From Corallococcus sp. CAG:1435 (GTDB lineage: Bacteria; Bacillota; Clostridia; Christensenellales; CAG-314): a stretch of DNA of 37,567 nucleotides. The position numbers and the translations under genes were made by a program. The DNA lies in contig HF998483.1 in the NCBI GenBank assembly GCA_000433775.1, positions 1-37,567 on the forward strand. The letters run 5' to 3'. A model generated the notes under the pieces. The model saw nothing but the letters and a program-made list of their open reading frames with translations, searched no databases and was not told the origin of the DNA. Of this stretch, positions 28,538-35,467 are shown piece by piece; positions within the stretch are counted from its first letter, which is position 1, and every line of letters begins with the position of its first letter.

Positions 28538-28592
28538 GCGGGTAACCTGCACCCGCAAACGATATTTTCCGTCAAAAAGGAACAAATCGTTT
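28538..28592 (-). promoter_or_regulatory. two adjacent inverted repeats in the RpiR leader
   Basis: A 14-bp imperfect inverted repeat (12 of 14 pairs) joins AAACGATATTTTCC (28557-28570) with GGAACAAATCGTTT (28579-28592). Directly beside it, GCGGGT (28538-28543) pairs with ACCCGC (28551-28556). They lie between the promoter and start codon and could be autoregulatory operators or RNA structures. Confidence 0.5.
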
Positions 28593-28607
28593 CATTGTTT
28601 TTTTTCA

Positions 28608-28636
28608 ATTTTAATACATAGCAAAATCGGTGTCAA
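28608..28636 (-). promoter_or_regulatory. sigma-A promoter of the RpiR-mannosidase unit
   Basis: Perfect TTGACA (28631-28636) and TAAAAT (28608-28613) on the minus strand, 17 nt apart, divergent from the NAD synthetase gene. Confidence 0.75.
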
Positions 28637-28755
28637 TAGTTATTTTGACGGGCTGTCGGTGCATTCAATAAAAATTTCAATTTAACGTAACATTTTTGTG
28701 GCAAAAAATAATTAGAAAATTTTTTGTCCGACGTACCGACTCCGCCACAAAAACA

Positions 28756-28852
28756 TTGCGGTACCTTGAAGCGGATTTTATAATAACTTATCAAAAATAA
28801 AAAAAATTATTTGTTGTTTGTTTATTGTACGGCACAAATCGTTTGGTATTAT
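28756..28852 (+). promoter_or_regulatory. one or two promoters of the NAD synthetase gene
   Basis: Candidate P1 is TTGCGG (28756-28761), 17 nt, TATAAT (28779-28784). Candidate P2 is TTGTAC (28825-28830), 16 nt, TATTAT (28847-28852). Downstream of P2 an imperfect inverted repeat GGTATT (28845-28850) ... AATACC (28869-28874 area) lies before the ribosome site and could be an operator for the HTH domain of the encoded protein. Confidence 0.45.
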
Positions 28853-28893
28853 TTAGAAAAAGTGGTAAAATACCTTGCAGAGGTCAAAAAAAG

Positions 28894-31053
28894 ATGAAAA
28901 ACAGCGGAATTGTGGAAAGACTTAATATCGCAAAAAAACAGCGTGGACTGACTTTGCAGAAACTTGCGGAAAAAAGTCAGTTGACGGTGGGCACCGTAAA
29001 TAAAATTATGAGCGGTGCGCTTTTGGACATAAAGATGGACAAGTTGCAGAAACTTGCAAAAGCGCTTGACGTTACCACCGAATATCTGTTGGGCAACGAA
29101 AGCAACCAACAAATATCCGACACCCCGACGGTTGTGGAAACGCACTACTTGGGTCTGGTGAAAATTGCCTGCGTTTCGCCGCAAGTGCGTGTCGCAGATT
29201 GCGTTTACAATGCGGAAAAAATTGTGGAAGGCGTAAACAAGGCGGTGAAAGACGGAGCAAAAATCGTGCTTTTCCCCGAATTGAGCATTACAGCCTACAC
29301 ATGCGGCGACTTGTTTTTTCAGCGCACGTTGAGGCAATCCGCTATTGACGGACTGCGCATTGTTTGCCAAAAAACGGCAAAAACGGACGCAGTTGTTGTA
29401 GTCGGTTTGCCTCTCGTCAACAACACGGGCAAACTTTTCAATGTTGCCGCAGTGCTTTTTCACGGGGACATTTTGGGAATTGTGCCCAAAACCAACCTGC
29501 CCAACTACAACGAATTTTACGAAAAACGCTTCTTTTCCCCTGCAATAGAGGAAAATTCCTTTGTGGAAATTGACGGCAAAAACGTGCCTTTCGGGACGGA
29601 CATAATTTTTGAAAACACGGCGCATCCCGACGTGCGTTTTGCCGTGGAAATTTGTGAGGACCTGTGGGTGGCAAACTCGCCCTCTTCACGACACACAGGG
29701 GCGGGCGCAACGCTTATTCTCAACTTGTCGGCAAGCAACGAACTTGTTACCAAAAGCGACTACCGCAAAAAGATGGTGGAAATTCAATCTGCCAAAACGG
29801 GTACCGTGTACGCCTACTGCTCGTCGGGCGACGGCGAATCAACCTCCGACGTGGTGTTTTCCGCACACAATATTATTTGCGAAAACGGATTTGTGATTGC
29901 CGAAAGCAAACCCTTTGAAGGAGGGTACGCCATTGCCGAAGCCGATTTCGGTTTCATCGAAAACGAGCGAGCTCGTATTTCGCAAAACAAATTTTATTCA
30001 CACTACGTTACCGTGAAATACAACCTTCCCGTCAACGACAAACCCACTCGTGTGTACGACAGAAACCCATTTGTGCCCAAAGACAAACAGCAACTTGCAG
30101 AAAGATGCGCCCTGGCGTTGAATATTCAGTCCCACGGATTGAAAAAACGTCTGCTTCACACACATGCCGACAAACTTGTGCTGGGCGTGTCGGGCGGAAG
30201 CGACAGCACGCTGGCATTGATTGTGTGCAAACATGCCCTGGAACTGTGCGGAAGAAAGGCGGATGACATAATTGCCGTAACAATGCCCTGCTTCGGCACG
30301 TCGCAACGCACGCTGGACAATTCGCTGGCTTTGGCAAAGGCATTCGGTGCAACTTTACGCAAAATTGACATTTCCGCAGCGGTAAAACAACACTTGCAGG
30401 ACATCTCGCACGACTTGTCCGTTACCGACACAGCCTACGAAAACGCCCAGGCACGGGAACGCACCCAGGTACTTATGGACGTTGCCAACAAAGTCAACGG
30501 TATTGTGGTAGGCACTGGAGATTTGTCCGAAGGAGCGTTGGGCTGGTCTACATTCAACGGCGACCACATGTCTATGTACAACGTAAACGGCGGTATTCCC
30601 AAAACGTTTGTGCGTGCGTTGATTGCCCACGAGGCGGCAAATTCGTCGGCGAAAATAAGAAAAATACTCAACGACGTGCTGGACACGCCCATAAGTCCGG
30701 AACTATTGCCCCTAAAAGACGGGGAAATTGCACAGGTTACGGAAGACATTGTGGGACCTTACCAACTGCACGACTACTTTTTGTTTATGCTTTTGCGCAA
30801 GGGCTTTTCACCCTCAAAAGTGTTTGAACTTGCAAAACTTTCCTTCAACGGAATTTACGACCAACAGACAATTTACAAGTGGCTGGAAAAGTTTATCAGA
30901 AGATTTTTCTCACAGCAATTCAAACGTTCCTGCCAGCCCGACGGGGTTAAGGTCGGTACAGTGGACCTTTCCAAAAACAATTTCCGCATGCCTTCCGACG
31001 CCTGCTGCGACAGTTGGCTGGAAAACCTTCGTCAGGTGAAAACGGGGTGGTAA
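28894..31053 (+). CDS. nadE: glutamine-dependent NAD+ synthetase fused to an N-terminal XRE helix-turn-helix domain
   Basis: A 719-residue, three-part protein. Residues 1-67 form a Cro/CI-type HTH (ERLNIAKKQRGLTLQKLAEK, then a VGTVNKIMSG recognition helix and TTEYLLG ending). Residues about 80-350 are the nitrilase-type glutaminase with catalytic E129 (LFPELS), K199 (VPKTNLPNY) and C254 (VEICEDLW). Residues about 400-680 are the NAD synthetase with the ATP loop VSGGSDS (432-438) and GTGDLSEGALGW. Compared with the Mycobacterium enzyme (E52, K121, C176 in family numbering) the extension is 77 residues. The ATG has AGAGGT upstream and no internal methionine lies between the HTH and nitrilase parts, so the fusion is real in this sequence. 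trmB follows 1 nt later. Confidence 0.93.
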   Translation: MKNSGIVERLNIAKKQRGLTLQKLAEKSQLTVGTVNKIMSGALLDIKMDKLQKLAKALDVTTEYLLGNESNQQISDTPTVVETHYLGLVKIACVSPQVRVADCVYNAEKIVEGVNKAVKDGAKIVLFPELSITAYTCGDLFFQRTLRQSAIDGLRIVCQKTAKTDAVVVVGLPLVNNTGKLFNVAAVLFHGDILGIVPKTNLPNYNEFYEKRFFSPAIEENSFVEIDGKNVPFGTDIIFENTAHPDVRFAVEICEDLWVANSPSSRHTGAGATLILNLSASNELVTKSDYRKKMVEIQSAKTGTVYAYCSSGDGESTSDVVFSAHNIICENGFVIAESKPFEGGYAIAEADFGFIENERARISQNKFYSHYVTVKYNLPVNDKPTRVYDRNPFVPKDKQQLAERCALALNIQSHGLKKRLLHTHADKLVLGVSGGSDSTLALIVCKHALELCGRKADDIIAVTMPCFGTSQRTLDNSLALAKAFGATLRKIDISAAVKQHLQDISHDLSVTDTAYENAQARERTQVLMDVANKVNGIVVGTGDLSEGALGWSTFNGDHMSMYNVNGGIPKTFVRALIAHEAANSSAKIRKILNDVLDTPISPELLPLKDGEIAQVTEDIVGPYQLHDYFLFMLLRKGFSPSKVFELAKLSFNGIYDQQTIYKWLEKFIRRFFSQQFKRSCQPDGVKVGTVDLSKNNFRMPSDACCDSWLENLRQVKTGW

Positions 31054-31054
31054 A

Positions 31055-31732
31055 ATGAGAATGCGCCACAAAAAACATCTGGACGAACGTCTGGAAAGGT
31101 GCAAAAGCGTGCTTTTAGACAGAGAAAAAGAGGATTTTTACTCTTTGAATGCCCAACAGCGCAACTTTATTGCCGATTTGAAAGCAACTTTCGGAAACGA
31201 CAACCCCGTTGTGCTGGAAATAGGCTGCGGCAAAGGTAACTTCGCCATTACATGCGCCAAACGCTTTCCGCAATTAAATTTTGTTGCCGTGGAAAAACTA
31301 AGTAACGTCATTGTCGTGGCATGCGAGCAAGCCATTGCGTCAAAAACGGAAAACCTGCGTTTTCTCAACTGCTCGGCGGAAAATTTACTTTGTTTTTTGC
31401 CTCAGCACAGCATAAGCGAAATTGTTCTCAATTTTTCCTGTCCCTTTCCCAAAAAGACTTACGCCAACAGGCGTCTTACGCACGCCGCTTTTTTGGAAAA
31501 ATACAAACTGTTACTGACGGAAAACGGATTTATACGCCAAAAAACCGACGACATCGACTTTTTTGAATTTTCTTTGGAACAGTACAGAAAATGCGGTTTC
31601 ACTGTGAGCGACATCACCTACGACCTGCACTCGGAACAGACGGAAAACATCGTTACCGAATACGAAAGCAAATTTGTGCAAATGGGAAAGAAAATCTGCG
31701 CTTGCACCGCACGAATGGAAAGACAATGCTAG
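31055..31732 (+). CDS. trmB: tRNA (guanine-N7)-methyltransferase
   Basis: A 225-residue SAM-dependent methyltransferase that makes m7G46 in tRNA. Motif I reads VLEIGCGKGNF near residue 53, VAVEKL follows, and the C-terminal TEYESKF is typical. The start is 1 nt after the nadE stop, so translation is probably coupled. The substrate loop, usually a DPWPKxRHxKRRL-like motif, reads SCPFPKKTYANRRLTH here: the Asp, Trp and His are replaced while PK and RRLTH remain. Some Bacillota members vary at the Asp, so activity is still likely but not certain. Confidence 0.9.
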   Translation: MRMRHKKHLDERLERCKSVLLDREKEDFYSLNAQQRNFIADLKATFGNDNPVVLEIGCGKGNFAITCAKRFPQLNFVAVEKLSNVIVVACEQAIASKTENLRFLNCSAENLLCFLPQHSISEIVLNFSCPFPKKTYANRRLTHAAFLEKYKLLLTENGFIRQKTDDIDFFEFSLEQYRKCGFTVSDITYDLHSEQTENIVTEYESKFVQMGKKICACTARMERQC

Positions 31733-31861
31733 ATTGTCGCAAAAATACAACACCGTATTAAAAAAATTGTACACAGCGTCGTTTTGCACGTCCACCGTAA
31801 GTTTTGAAAAAGCGCCGAAAGTTTTTGACGCTTCACTTAACAACTACATTTGCAAACACTA

Positions 31862-31893
31862 AAAGAACAGTACTGCACTACTGTTCTTTTTTT
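31862..31893 (+). terminator. intrinsic terminator of the nadE-trmB operon
   Basis: AAAGAACAGTA (31862-31872) pairs perfectly with TACTGTTCTTT (31879-31889) and is followed by a T tract. The remaining 390-bp gap before the cold-shock gene holds this and the next promoter; no gene is seen. Confidence 0.9.
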
Positions 31894-31997
31894 ATTTTTA
31901 ATACCGTCGTTGCCACGATTTCTCGTTTGCAACAGTGATATTTTTACATTTTTCAAATGCAAAAATTGTTGCTTCTGTTTTATTTTTGAAAATAACG

Positions 31998-32026
31998 TTG
32001 ACTTTTTTCACTTAATTATCTATACT
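31998..32026 (+). promoter_or_regulatory. sigma-A promoter of the cold-shock gene
   Basis: TTGACT (31998-32003), 17 nt, TATACT (32021-32026). It leaves an untranslated leader of about 90 nt, as is usual for cold-shock genes. Confidence 0.8.
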
Positions 32027-32122
32027 GTAATATAGTAACGGGAGATTTTGACGTATTAAAGTTACAAAACAGTCTACACGAAACTCCTACACAGATTACA
32101 AATAACTTTGGAGGCACCAAAA

Positions 32123-32329
32123 ATGAAAGGAACTGTAAAATGGTTTAACGCAGGCAAGGGTTACGGATTTATTGCCGGAGAAGACGGTGGCGAAGACGTG
32201 TTTGTGCACTTCTCGGCAATTCAGACGGAAGGTTTCAAAACTTTGAAGGACGGGCAAACAGTTACGTTCGATGTGGTAACAGACCCCGAAAACGGCAAGT
32301 TGCGTGCTGCAAACGTAAAACCCGAATAG
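32123..32329 (+). CDS. cold-shock protein (CspA family)
   Basis: A 68-residue single OB-fold RNA chaperone. The RNP1 motif KGYGFIAG and RNP2 motif DVFVHFSAI are intact, as is the N-terminal [18 protein letters not shown] at 32110-32114 precedes the ATG by 8 nt. It would bind single-stranded RNA and melt secondary structures. Its last 12 codons and terminator are duplicated in tandem downstream. Confidence 0.96.
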   Translation: MKGTVKWFNAGKGYGFIAGEDGGEDVFVHFSAIQTEGFKTLKDGQTVTFDVVTDPENGKLRAANVKPE

Positions 32330-32340
32330 CAACCCATTGT

Positions 32341-32367
32341 AAAACGGCAGGACTCTGCCGTTTTTTT
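32341..32367 (+). terminator. intrinsic terminator of the cold-shock gene
   Basis: AAAACGGCAG-GACT-CTGCCGTTTTTTT hairpin directly after the stop codon. Confidence 0.9.
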
Positions 32368-32523
32368 GTGGCAAAAATTTGTTTACAGTACATTTCAACT
32401 TTACTGCAAAGCGACAAAACCTTGTAATACCCAATAGTAAAGGCACGGAAAACCGTGCCTTTGAGTGTCGAAAAAGGGCAAGTTGCGTGCTGCAAACGTA
32501 AAACCCGAATAGCAACCCATTGT

Positions 32524-32550
32524 AAAACGGCAGGACTCTGCCGTTTTTTT
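32524..32550 (+). terminator. duplicated copy of the cold-shock terminator
   Basis: Identical hairpin and T tract in the second 183-bp unit. Confidence 0.85.
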
Positions 32551-32620
32551 GTAGCAAAAACTTGTTTACAGTACATTTCAACTTACTGCAAAACAACAAA
32601 ATATAGTGAAACCAAATAGT

Positions 32621-32644
32621 AAAGGCACGGAAAACCGTGCCTTT
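32621..32644 (-). terminator. hairpin, probable 3' end of the collagen-like gene
   Basis: AAAGGCACGG/CCGTGCCTTT around a 4-nt loop, 19 nt past the collagen-like stop on the minus strand. The T run is short (three T, then ACTATTT), so termination may be weak. A second copy lies at 32439-32462. Confidence 0.5.
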
Positions 32645-32662
32645 GAGTGTCGGAAAAAGGCA

Positions 32663-33501
32663 TTACGCAGTAGTAGTGTCATCTTCCGTTGTGTTGAGTT
32701 GCTTTACTGTGAGATAGGCGTGTACGTTGTTGTTGGGAGTGAATTTCGTGGTATCGACGGAGGAAGACGCCTGCAACGTCAGCACGTCGCCACTGTTCAA
32801 CGCAACAATTGTACTGCCTGTCTGCGAAATGTTTTGATCCTGATCGTACACACGGGTTACCGTTGAAGAAGGTATTGCCGTGCCGTTGTTTGCTACCGAC
32901 AAGGTCAACGTGGATGCAGGGTTTACACTGCCGATAAGCCCGTAGTTAAGTTCGTAGTCGCCACTGTTTTGCACAGTGATGGAATTTGTGCCGTAGGTTA
33001 CATTTTTGGAAGGCATTGTCGACGCCAATGAAAGCGTTGTGTTTGTGGGAGTCAGTGCCACGGACGAAATGTCGGTGGAATACAGTCCGCCGTAGGACGC
33101 CAAACCGTTTTCACCTGCAGGTCCCTGAGGTCCTGTTGCACCTTGCGGCCCCTGCGGTCCCTGAGGACCGGTAGCACCCGTCGCCCCCGTTGCACCTGTA
33201 TCGCCCTTCGGACCTTGCGGTCCCGTAGCACCCGTGGCTCCTGTTGCGCCTGTTCGCCTGTTGCGCCTTGCGGACCTGTTGCTCCTGTCGCACCTGTGTC
33301 GCCCTTTGGCCCTTGCGGCCCCTGCGGACCGACTTCACCTTGCGGACCTTGGGGTCCTTGCGGTCCCTGCGGGCCCGTTGCGCCGGGTATGCCCTGCGGA
33401 CCGGAAAATCCTCTCGGTCCACGTGGTCCGCGCTCGATAATTACAATTTTGTTGCTGTCGCAATTTTTACGATGACAAATGTCTAAATGTGTGCAATCCA
33501 T
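32663..33501 (-). pseudogene. collagen-like (Gly-X-Y repeat) surface protein, frameshifted
   Basis: A short N-terminal region with three cysteines ([14 protein letters not shown]) leads into Gly-X-Y repeats rich in GPQ, GAT and GPK, then a beta-rich C-terminal domain of about 140 residues starting [10 protein letters not shown] missing base near 33249-33252 shifts the frame after GATGEQ; restoring it gives an unbroken 279-residue protein whose repeats continue to [11 protein letters not shown]. The layout is like BclA-type exosporium and other clostridial collagen-like proteins, which form trimers. The ATG at 33501 has AAGGAG upstream; an alternative ATG at 33522 also has a ribosome site. Whether the shift is real, phase-variable or an assembly error is open. 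Confidence 0.78.
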
Positions 33502-33864
33502 AGTTCTGTTCTCCTTGTACATATTGAGTCCTTTTCAAGGCCCTTTACATACTACGGTTTTTAAGCCTTTTGTGTTACTGTTGCAGGCAAATTGTGTCGC
33601 ATCACCTTTGTTTAACAGAACAAACGACTTTCACCACCGAACAGATTTCTACAAACGGTCCGTCAGTTTTCAATGTGTTTAACGGTATTGCTTTATCTAA
33701 TATATTGTAAGAAAACAATATATTGAAAAACAGTTGTGCCGATTGATAACCGTTGCACCGAATTGAAAAACCGTTGCGCCGAACTTACCTGCACAAATCG
33801 GAACACAGTTGCGACAAACTTACATATACTTCGACGCCGACAAAACCTGCATCACGACTTTGCC
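33502..33864. other. intergenic region with short tandem repeat
   Basis: Apart from the 20-bp repeats at 33722-33782 and an AT-rich inverted repeat around CAATATATTG (33708-33724 area), no gene or clear promoter was recognised. Confidence 0.4.
33722..33782. repeat. 20-bp tandem repeat, three imperfect copies
   Basis: ATTGAAAAACAGTTGTGCCG (33722-33741), ATTGATAACCGTTGCACCGA (33742-33761) and a third copy (33762-33782) follow each other. Role unknown. Confidence 0.75.
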
Positions 33865-34122
33865 TCACAATGTGGCGGGGAAAAATCGCTGTGCAAGTAA
33901 TTGCTCCACCGTAATGACGCACATTTTTCCCTGCGACGCCAACGCAGCCATACATGTTGTGTTTGTCCCGAAAAACTGTTTTTTGTCCAAGTCCACCACC
34001 ACAACAGGAAAAGAGTACCTTTTGCTGAGCCGTTGTACGTTTTTGTACCTCTTTGAACGTAAAATGCCCAGAAGATTGGCAAGTTGCTGTTGATTTTCTA
34101 CTTTGACTGTGATTTGTTTCAT
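33865..34122 (-). CDS. 85-residue protein of unknown function under riboswitch-like control
   Basis: I do not recognise a named family. The protein has no signal peptide or membrane span. It begins KQITVKVENQQQLANLLGIL, which suggests a small alpha/beta fold, continues with FPVVVVDLDKKQFFGTN and ends with VITVEQLLAQRF. The pattern recalls small phage-type proteins of unknown role. GGAGG precedes the ATG at 34122 by 9 nt (mostly T). Upstream on the same strand lie a promoter, a SAM-I-superfamily-like aptamer and a terminator with an overlapping antiterminator. That argues that it is a genuine, regulated gene. Confidence 0.7.
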   Translation of the reverse strand: MKQITVKVENQQQLANLLGILRSKRYKNVQRLSKRYSFPVVVVDLDKKQFFGTNTTCMAALASQGKMCVITVEQLLAQRFFPATL

Positions 34123-34158
34123 AAAAAAAACCTCCAAGTGTATTCCACAAAGAGGCAG

Positions 34159-34284
34159 TAAAAAAGCCCATCGTCCGATGGGCTGTAAATCTGTTTTTCC
34201 CATCGTTCAGCCTTTGGCACCTTGCAAAAGCAGGTTGCCGTGCGATCAAAGGGGCTGTCCCTAGCGCACTCTTTATGGTAGTAG
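34159..34284 (-). promoter_or_regulatory. SAM-I-superfamily-like riboswitch with transcription attenuator
   Basis: Read on the minus strand, the leader has S-box landmarks in order: AAAGAG, a P2 stem GTGCG/CGCAC, AGGGAC-AGCCC, TTTGATC, GGCAACC, a P3 hairpin CCTGC-TTTT-GCAAGG, and GGTGCCAA. Short P1 strands CCAT (34275-34278) and ATGG (34200-34203) close it. CAGCC in the P2 loop can pair with GGCTG after GGTGCCAA (pseudoknot); the usual P4 is missing, which recalls the SAM-I/IV variant. CGATGGG at the P1 3' side can pair with CCCATCG, which otherwise forms the terminator hairpin with a second CGATGGG and a T6 run. Ligand binding would thus switch the gene off. A covariance-model search has not been run. 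Confidence 0.62.
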
Positions 34285-34285
34285 T

Positions 34286-34314
34286 ATTGTAGCACATATT
34301 TTTGTTGAATGCAA
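34286..34314 (-). promoter_or_regulatory. promoter of the riboswitch-controlled gene
   Basis: TTGCAT (34309-34314), 17 nt, then TACAAT (34286-34291) with a TG extension. The transcript would start at the first bases of the aptamer. Confidence 0.7.
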
Positions 34315-34666
34315 GCGTCAAATGCATTTTGTCCACATTTTGAAAAGGTCAGACTTTTACACCCCGTGCATGCGGGGCAAAACAAAACGTCAACACTATT
34401 TTACAGTTACAGCAACTAAACTGCCGTTTGCAACAACGGAAGGATTGTCAACTTTACGCCATACCATCACCGTTGTGCATATTGTTTTGTAATATTCAAA
34501 AAATTTTCACAAATACACAGTGCAAGCATTTGCAACGCACAATGCAGTGAAAAAATCTGCACTACACTACTCGCAAAACAGGCTCACTTCAAAGCGTACA
34601 GCCACTGCGGTGTGTTTTTCTTGATTAAAATTTTGACGAAAAATAATTATTTTTTTGAAAAAACGC
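34315..34666. other. intergenic region, no gene seen
   Basis: A small hairpin CCCCG-TGCATG-CGGGG lies near 34361-34376. Nothing else was recognised. Confidence 0.4.
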
Positions 34667-34725
34667 TTGACTTTTGCAAACAACAGGCATAATATATAAA
34701 CAGTTGAACAAGTATTCAACTGTTT
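34667..34725 (+). promoter_or_regulatory. promoter and palindromic operator of the metal-resistance operon
   Basis: TTGACT (34667-34672), 17 nt, TAATAT (34690-34695). Directly downstream is a perfect 11-bp inverted repeat AAACAGTTGAA (34698-34708) / TTCAACTGTTT (34715-34725) with a 6-nt spacer. Its position over the start site and its TTGAA...TTCAA core match operators of ArsR/SmtB repressors, so the first gene's product probably binds here until metal releases it. Confidence 0.75.
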
Positions 34726-34881
34726 GTTTTTTCGGTGCGTTTTAACGCCTGAAAAGACAGTGAAGGCGGACAAAACGACACGTAAACAGGGCAAAAGCCA
34801 CCACCTTGCAAAAATTTGATGAAGTTTACTGCAAGTTTAAGAGTTTGCCGACTGAATTTCAAATTACAAAACGGAGGAAAA

Positions 34882-35235
34882 ATGAAAGAGGAATTTTGCT
34901 GTGAAAACACCTGTGTTCACGACAACAAAGTGCAAAGCGTAAAAAACAAAATTCCCGATGAGGAACTGCTGTACGACGTTTCGGAACTTTTCAAAGTTTT
35001 TGGGGATTCCACAAGAATACGTATTTTGTCGGTACTGCTCATTGAAGAACTGTGCGTGTGCGACATTTGTTCCCTGCTCAACATGACAAAATCCGCTGTT
35101 TCACACCAACTGCGAATTTTGCGACAGACAAAACTTGTCAAAAACAGACGCAGCGGCAAAGAAGTCTATTACAGTCTGGACGACGACCACGTTTCTTCCA
35201 TAATAAATCTGGCATTGGAACATGCAAAGGAGTAA
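34882..35235 (+). CDS. ArsR/SmtB-family metal-sensing repressor (CadC-like)
   Basis: A 117-residue winged-helix repressor. The N-terminal CCENTC and the alpha-3 motif ELCVCDIC give the thiolate ligands of the CadC-type Cd/Pb/Zn site. The HTH reads MTKSAVSHQLRILRQTKLV and the wing RRSGKEVYYSL. The ATG at 34882 is chosen because GGAGG precedes it; a longer frame from 34816 has none. The product likely represses its own operon at the palindrome near 34700 and leaves the DNA when Cd, Pb or Zn binds. Confidence 0.93.
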   Translation: MKEEFCCENTCVHDNKVQSVKNKIPDEELLYDVSELFKVFGDSTRIRILSVLLIEELCVCDICSLLNMTKSAVSHQLRILRQTKLVKNRRSGKEVYYSLDDDHVSSIINLALEHAKE

Positions 35236-35238
35236 ACA

Positions 35239-35457
35239 ATGAAAAAAGTAGTAAAAATGGAAAATCTCGACTGTGCAAATTGCGCACACAAAATGGAAGA
35301 GGCAATCAAAAAAATAGAGGGCGTGCGCAGCGTCAACATCAATTTTATGATGCAAAAAATGATTTTGGACGCTGACGACGACAACTTTGACACCATTGTT
35401 TCGGAAGCAAAAAAAGCGTGCAAAAAGATAGATTCCGCCTGTACACTGATGGTCTAG
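35239..35457 (+). CDS. stand-alone heavy-metal-associated (HMA) domain protein
   Basis: A 72-residue ferredoxin-like HMA domain with the metal motif CANC (usual form CxxC) in MENLDCANCAHKMEE and a further pair of cysteines near the C terminus. It starts 3 nt after the repressor stop and ends 10 nt before the ATPase gene. In many Cd/Zn ATPases this domain is the N terminus of the pump; here the pump lacks it, so the small protein may pass metal to it or tune its activity. Confidence 0.93.
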   Translation: MKKVVKMENLDCANCAHKMEEAIKKIEGVRSVNINFMMQKMILDADDDNFDTIVSEAKKACKKIDSACTLMV

Positions 35458-35467
35458 AGAGGTTGCA

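Larger units (their letters stand above)
32294..32659 (+). repeat. 183-bp tandem duplication of the cold-shock gene 3' end
   Basis: Unit 1 (32294-32476) runs from the last codons of the cold-shock gene through its terminator and a second hairpin. Unit 2 (32477-32659) repeats it at a period of 183 bp with scattered changes and still encodes the relic [11 protein letters not shown] plus stop. The duplication fills the whole 333-bp gap to the collagen-like gene. Confidence 0.92.

Noticed and set aside
33143..33486. Plus-strand open frames rich in Pro, Gly and Cys opposite the collagen-like gene
   Set aside because: They mirror the Gly-X-Y codons on the other strand and have no start signals.
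34159..34284. T-box leader
   Set aside because: The characteristic T-box sequence AGGGTGGNACCGCG is missing, whereas GGCAACC and GGTGCCAA fit the SAM-I superfamily.
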